Assembly (NCBI GenBank): GCA_002730525.1
Contig: PCAK01000033.1
Location: 1 to 64,000 of the forward strand
DNA: 64,000 nt
Direction of reading: 5' to 3'
Origin: Acidobacteriota bacterium
Lineage (GTDB): Bacteria > Acidobacteriota > Vicinamibacteria > Vicinamibacterales > UBA823
The first letter of the stretch is position 1; each line of letters opens with the position of its first letter. Below, in pieces: positions 59,945 through 64,000 of the stretch. The translations under genes and the position numbers were made by a program. The notes under the pieces were generated by a model. It was not told the origin of the DNA, did no database searches, and saw only the letters and a list, made by a program, of their open reading frames with translations.

Positions 59945-61687
59945 ATGACCCCACCGGCAGCGGGGCCCGCTGGCACGTCCGACACGCGCGACATGGAGAC
60001 GGGTTCCGACGCACCGCTCGATTTCATCCGCACGATCATCGCCGCCGACGTCGCTGCGCAGAAGCACGGCGGCCGCGTGGCGACCCGGTTTCCGCCCGAG
60101 CCCAACGGGTATCTGCACATCGGCCACGCCAAGTCGATCTGCCTGAACTTCGGTGTGGCAGCCGAGTATGGTGGCACGTGCAACGTCCGCTTCGATGACA
60201 CGAACCCCACCACAGAGGATGTCGAGTACGTCGATGCGATCCAGGCCGACGTGCGCTGGCTGGGATTCGACTGGGGTGATCGGCTCTACTACGCGTCGGA
60301 CTACTTCGAGGAGTTGTACCGCTTCGCAGTTCGCCTGATCGAACAGGGCCAAGCCTATGTCGACGACCTCGATGCCGAAGCGATCCGCGAGTATCGCGGC
60401 ACCCTGACGGCGCCCGGGCGCGCGAGCCCGCATCGAGACCGCTCGGTTGCCGACAACCTCGACCTGTTCGGCCGGATGCGTGCGGGCGAGTTCCCGGATG
60501 GGTCGAAGGTGCTGCGCGCGAAGATTGACATGGCCTCGGGCAACATGAATCTGCGCGATCCGACCCTGTACCGGATCCGGCGCGCCGCCCATCACCGGAC
60601 CGGCGAGACGTGGTGCGTCTATCCGATGTACGACTTCACCCACGCGCTGTCGGATGCCATCGAGCGGATCACGCATTCGCTGTGCACGCTCGAGTTCGAA
60701 GACCACCGCCCGCTGTACGACTGGGTCGTGAGGGAAGCCGATGCGCCGTCTCGCCCGCAGCAGATCGAGTTCGCGCGCCTGAATCTGTCGTACACCGTGC
60801 TCAGCAAGCGGAAGCTGCTGAAGCTGGTGACGGACGGCCACGTCTCGGGGTGGGACGACCCGCGGATGCCGACGCTGGTCGGCATGCGGCGGCGTGGCTA
60901 TCCGCCAGGGGCGATTCGAGTGTTTTGCGACCGGATCGGGATGGCCAAGCGTGAGAACGTCGTCGATGTGGCGGCGATCGAGCACGCCGTGCGCGAAGAG
61001 TTGAACCGGACGTCGCCGCGGGTGATGGCGGTGCTGCGGCCGTTGAAGGTGGTCATCGAGAACTATCCGGAAGGACAGGTTGAGGAACTCGATGTCATCA
61101 ACAATCCCGAGGATGCGGCGGCGGGCACGCGGAAGGTCCCGTTCTCGCGGGTGCTGTATCTGGATCGCGCCGACTTCCGCGAGGATCCGCCCAAGAAGTT
61201 CTTTCGGCTCGCGCCCGGCCGCGAGGTGCGCCTGCGGTGCGCCTACTTCGTGACCTGCGTCGGCGTCGTGAAGGATGACCAGGGCGAGGTCGTGGAGCTG
61301 CGGTGCACCTATGATCCGACGACGCGTGGTGGGTCGGCGCCCGATGGACGAAAGGTGAAGGCGACGCTGCACTGGGTCTCGGCCGAGCACGCGCTCCCGG
61401 CGTCTGTCCGCCAGTACGATCGGCTATTTGTCGATGAGCACCCGGGAGAGTCGCGCGAGTTTCTCGAGGCACTGAACCCAGACTCCCTCGAGGTCATTGA
61501 GACCTGTCAGGTTGAGCCGAGCGTCGCCGGTGCGGTCGGGGGAACGCGCTATCAGTTCGAGCGCCTCGGCTACTTCTGCGTCGATCCGGAGTCGACCGGT
61601 GAACGGCTCGTGTTCAACCGCACGGTATCGCTGCGCGACGCGTGGGCGAAGATCGCGCGCGCAACGAAGACGAAGACGGGCGGCTGA
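59945..61687 (+). CDS. glnS: Glutaminyl-tRNA synthetase
   Basis: 580 residues. Class I signatures are [19 protein letters not shown] (HIGH near residue 59) and [15 protein letters not shown] (KMSKS-type). Other glutamine-specific regions are [38 protein letters not shown] and [18 protein letters not shown]. The anticodon-binding beta-barrels follow from about 355. It charges tRNA-Gln directly; presence of glnS suggests the organism does not depend only on the GatCAB route. No auxiliary domain. Confidence 0.97.
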   Translation: MTPPAAGPAGTSDTRDMETGSDAPLDFIRTIIAADVAAQKHGGRVATRFPPEPNGYLHIGHAKSICLNFGVAAEYGGTCNVRFDDTNPTTEDVEYVDAIQADVRWLGFDWGDRLYYASDYFEELYRFAVRLIEQGQAYVDDLDAEAIREYRGTLTAPGRASPHRDRSVADNLDLFGRMRAGEFPDGSKVLRAKIDMASGNMNLRDPTLYRIRRAAHHRTGETWCVYPMYDFTHALSDAIERITHSLCTLEFEDHRPLYDWVVREADAPSRPQQIEFARLNLSYTVLSKRKLLKLVTDGHVSGWDDPRMPTLVGMRRRGYPPGAIRVFCDRIGMAKRENVVDVAAIEHAVREELNRTSPRVMAVLRPLKVVIENYPEGQVEELDVINNPEDAAAGTRKVPFSRVLYLDRADFREDPPKKFFRLAPGREVRLRCAYFVTCVGVVKDDQGEVVELRCTYDPTTRGGSAPDGRKVKATLHWVSAEHALPASVRQYDRLFVDEHPGESREFLEALNPDSLEVIETCQVEPSVAGAVGGTRYQFERLGYFCVDPESTGERLVFNRTVSLRDAWAKIARATKTKTGG

Positions 61688-61722
61688 CTCCAGCCGGCGC
61701 CAAGGCGCGAGAGGATGACGAC

Positions 61723-62163
61723 ATGACCGGCTTGCTCCTTGTGGCGTTGCTCGTGGGCCTCGTCCTGCCGCTCCAGGCAGGGATCAACTCGCAGCTCAGG
61801 ATTCACGTCGGCCACCCGCTCTGGGCCGCGCTCGTGTCGTTCAGCGTCGGCACCTGCGTGCTGGCGCTGGTCCTGGCCGTGACCCGTGTCGGCTGGCCCG
61901 AGGCCGGCTGGGTCGGCCGGGTGCCATGGTGGCAGTGGACCGGAGGCTTGCTCGGGGCGACGTTCGTCACGTCCTCCATCGTCCTGGCGCCGCGACTGGG
62001 CGCGGCCGTGCTCATCGCGACCGTCGTCGCGGGGCAGATGGTCGGATCGCTCTTCGTCGATCACTACGGCGCCGTCGGCTACCCGCAGCATGCGGTGAGC
62101 GTTTCACGCGTGGTCGGCGTGGCCCTGATCGTTGCGGGCGTCGCCCTCATTCAGTACCGATGA
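61723..62163 (+). CDS. YdcZ-family (DMT) small membrane transporter
   Basis: 146 residues from ATG 61723 (GAGAGGA upstream). Family features are the first helix LVGLVLPLQAGINSQLRIHV, the mid GGLLGATFVTSSIVLAPRLG, VLIATVVAGQMVGSLFVDHY, and the end SRVVGVALIVAGVALIQYR, in five helices. YdcZ-type proteins are half-size relatives of EamA transporters. Its stop overlaps the next start (ATGA). Confidence 0.9.
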   Translation: MTGLLLVALLVGLVLPLQAGINSQLRIHVGHPLWAALVSFSVGTCVLALVLAVTRVGWPEAGWVGRVPWWQWTGGLLGATFVTSSIVLAPRLGAAVLIATVVAGQMVGSLFVDHYGAVGYPQHAVSVSRVVGVALIVAGVALIQYR

Positions 62164-62900
62164 CGACCTCAGGCCCCACGCGAGTCCGTCGTCCGCGGGC
62201 GCGTTGGCTCGCCGTTGGCGTGCTGGCCACCGCGGCCGTGGCCGGTGCCTGCAGCCGGGAGCGGACGAACGTGCTGGTGCCCGATGGCGCCGGGACGGTG
62301 ACGGTGATGGACTTCCAAGAGCCATTCCCGCTCGATCCGCTGCCCGAGGGCTGGCGGCATCGAACGTTCTGGCGCCACCGACCGATGGAGATGTCATTCG
62401 TCACCAAGGCGGGGGTGGCCGCCATGCGCTTCGCCACGCGTGACACGGCGTCGATGCTGTTCCGCCATGTACAGGTCGACCTCGGCACCTACCCCCATCT
62501 TAGCTGGCGCTGGTTCATCGAGACCGAGATCGACGGAACTGTCGATGAGCGTACCCGTGAGGGCGACGATCACCCGGCCAGGTTCTTCCTCAGCTTCGTG
62601 ACGACCAACGGCGTGGCCCGACAGATGGAGATCATCTGGGCCAACCGGCGGTTCGCGGCCGGTGAGTACAAGATGCTCGGGAGGTTCCCCCACTACGTGG
62701 CGAACGGGGGTGCCGCGAACGTCGGGCGCTGGCACGACGAGACGGTCGATCTGGCAGCCGTCTACCAAGAGTTGTGGGGTGGTGATCCTCTCGGCGTGAC
62801 ACTGGTTGACCTCGGGGTGTTCTGCGACTCCGATGACACCGGCGCCGAGAGCGTCGCCTACATCGCCGACGTGCGCGTGTCACAGACGCCGCCGAGTTGA
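62160..62900 (+). CDS. DUF3047 lipoprotein
   Basis: 246 residues. The leader RARWLAVGVLATAAVAGACS has a lipobox Cys. The DUF3047 domain is recognised by LSWRWFIETEIDGTVDERTR, DDHPARFFLSFVTTNG and IIWANRRFAAGEYKML, then ADLQ-like VDLAAVYQELWGGDPLGVTL and DSDDTGAESVAYIADVRVS. It looks like a sugar-binding-type sandwich. Role unknown. It begins within the YdcZ stop, so expression is coupled. Confidence 0.85.
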   Translation: MTTSGPTRVRRPRARWLAVGVLATAAVAGACSRERTNVLVPDGAGTVTVMDFQEPFPLDPLPEGWRHRTFWRHRPMEMSFVTKAGVAAMRFATRDTASMLFRHVQVDLGTYPHLSWRWFIETEIDGTVDERTREGDDHPARFFLSFVTTNGVARQMEIIWANRRFAAGEYKMLGRFPHYVANGGAANVGRWHDETVDLAAVYQELWGGDPLGVTLVDLGVFCDSDDTGAESVAYIADVRVSQTPPS

Positions 62901-62902
62901 CC

Positions 62903-63640
62903 ATGCCCGAGCGCGCTACGGTCCAGCTGTTCGCCACGTGCCTGGTCGACACGATCCGACCCAGCGCAGGAATGGCCACGCTCCGCCTGCTCGAGCGGCT
63001 CGGCGTGACCGTCATCGTTCCAGACGGCCAGACCTGCTGCGGGCAGCCGGCGTTCAACAGCGGGTGCCTGGACGACGCGCGCGCCATGGCGCGCTACACG
63101 ATCGACCTGCTCGAGCGCTCGCCGGCGCCCGTAGTCGTCCCTTCGGGATCGTGCGGCGACATGATCGCCCACCAGTATCGCGAGCTGTTCAGCGGCGACC
63201 CGATCTACGGACCGAAAGCCGAACGCGTGGCGGCGCGCACGTACGAACTCGGCCAGTACCTGGTCGACGTCCTGGGCGTGGAGGACGTCGGAGCGAAGGC
63301 CCGGCGGACGATGGCGTACCACCCGTCGTGTCACCTGCTGCGGGGGCTGGGTGTCCGGGAGGCCGCGCCGCGCCTGCTCGAAGCGGTTGCCGGAGCGCAG
63401 TCGGTGGAGTTGGCGGGCGGCGAGGAGTGCTGCGGGTTCGGCGGCACGTTCGCGGTGAAGATGAGCGAGCTGTCGAGCGCGATGCTCGACCGCAAGCTCG
63501 ACGCCATCATCGGCTCGGGCGCCGATACCGTCGTGGCTTGTGACGCCGGATGCCTCTTGCACATCGAGGGCGGGCTGCGTCGCCGAGGCGCGCGCGTGGC
63601 GGTGTGCCACCTCGCGGAGATTCTGGCGGAGGCTGAATGA
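62903..63640 (+). CDS. lutA: LutA-like (Fe-S)-binding lactate utilisation protein
   Basis: 245 residues from ATG 62903. Two cysteine-rich CCG domains are visible: QTCCGQPAFNSGC with PSGSCGDMI, and YHPSCHLLRGLG with EECCGFGGTFAV, plus CDAGCLLHIEGGL. LutA is part of the LutABC complex oxidising L-lactate to pyruvate. The stop overlaps the lutB-like start (ATGA). No lutC or permease is visible before the window ends. Confidence 0.9.
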   Translation: MPERATVQLFATCLVDTIRPSAGMATLRLLERLGVTVIVPDGQTCCGQPAFNSGCLDDARAMARYTIDLLERSPAPVVVPSGSCGDMIAHQYRELFSGDPIYGPKAERVAARTYELGQYLVDVLGVEDVGAKARRTMAYHPSCHLLRGLGVREAAPRLLEAVAGAQSVELAGGEECCGFGGTFAVKMSELSSAMLDRKLDAIIGSGADTVVACDAGCLLHIEGGLRRRGARVAVCHLAEILAEAE

Positions 63641-64000
63641 ACTCGCAGCCAGTCTCGTTTCATCGGCGAATCTCGAAGGCCCTGGCCGATAGCCAGCTTC
63701 GCCTGGCACTCGGACGCACGACGGAGCGGTTCACGGCGAAGCGAGCCGCGGGGTTGGCATCGCTGCCAGACGTGGACGCGGTGCGTGACCGTGCGCGCGC
63801 GATCCGCCTGCACACCTTGTCCAGGCTCGACACCTATCTCGAGCAGTTCGAGGCCGCGGTGACGGCCGCCGGCGGCCAGGTGCATTGGGCCGCCGATGCG
63901 AAGGAGGCGAGCGCGATCGTACTCGACCTGGCGCGCGCGCAGTCGGTCGAACGCGTGGTGAAGTCGAAGTCGATGGTGAGCGAGGAGGTCGCGCTCAACG
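63637..64000 (+). CDS. lutB: LutB-like iron-sulfur protein, 5' part only
   Basis: The first 121 residues, cut by the window end. RALADSQLRLALGRTTERF, RAIRLHTLSRLDTYLEQFEA and ARAQSVERVVKSKSMVSEEV match the LUD-domain start of LutB. The Fe-S ferredoxin part would follow outside. Its start overlaps the LutA stop. Confidence 0.88.
   Translation, partial: MNSQPVSFHRRISKALADSQLRLALGRTTERFTAKRAAGLASLPDVDAVRDRARAIRLHTLSRLDTYLEQFEAAVTAAGGQVHWAADAKEASAIVLDLARAQSVERVVKSKSMVSEEVALN

Overview
The window is 64 kb of high-GC bacterial chromosome. It encodes lipid A enzymes (LpxA, LpxD), many Tat or Sec exported proteins, RND efflux, glutaminyl-tRNA synthetase, WD40/TolB-like propellers, DUF4159/DUF4175 proteins, a PafA-type phosphatase and what looks like an ADOP/MacB permease relic. 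Together these suggest a Gram-negative member of the Acidobacteriota, probably Vicinamibacteria-like. That placement is inferred from family content only. No rRNA, tRNA, CRISPR array, prophage, insertion sequence or replication origin was recognised.

Layout. 1-487: 3' remnant of an outer-membrane beta-barrel gene. 535-14502: a nearly unbroken minus-strand block with a MoxR AAA+ ATPase, a DUF58 protein, a BatA/VWA protein, a very large DUF4175 protein, a second VWA/amidotransferase-like membrane protein, a caspase-fold (C13-like) protein with Ser at the expected Cys position, and three DUF4159 paralogues. Several genes overlap by 1-4 bases, so this looks like one envelope-associated chaperone/VWA machine and is the most interesting system here. 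14555-18222: Gfo/Idh oxidoreductase, GH3 lipoprotein and RDD protein on the same strand. 18439-26649: secreted and membrane proteins, ornithine cyclodeaminase-like enzyme, PafA-like phosphatase, M48 and M28 peptidases. 26713-32786 (minus): Tat-exported TPP enzyme, ECF sigma/anti-sigma pair with two Spy-like proteins, and a beta-propeller protein. 32903-39944: tandem serine hydrolases, ACT/DUF5612-like protein, Abhydrolase_10 protein, RRM protein with an apparent AUU start, parvulin and an interrupted YfiT/DinB gene. 40005-50175: OPT transporter, S66 carboxypeptidase, LpxD, YkvI-like permease, proline dehydrogenase, M24 peptidase, LpxA and DUF456 protein. 50274-55746: permease relic, DUF819 protein, M20 peptidase, NTF2-like protein, PadR regulator with a frameshifted membrane partner, and secreted RidA. 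55998-64000: RND transporter, MBL-fold hydrolase, GlnRS, YdcZ transporter, DUF3047 lipoprotein and LutA/LutB (the last cut by the window end).

Three otherwise well-conserved genes carry single-base frameshifts (near 19470; near 20485 and 20816; near 54395) and one carries an in-frame stop (39666). Most of the indels touch G/C runs, so consensus errors are as likely as real decay. Intergenic gaps repeatedly carry GC-rich hairpins of a common design (GGGGCTTCAGCCCC-like and NNNTCCGAAGGANNN-like).
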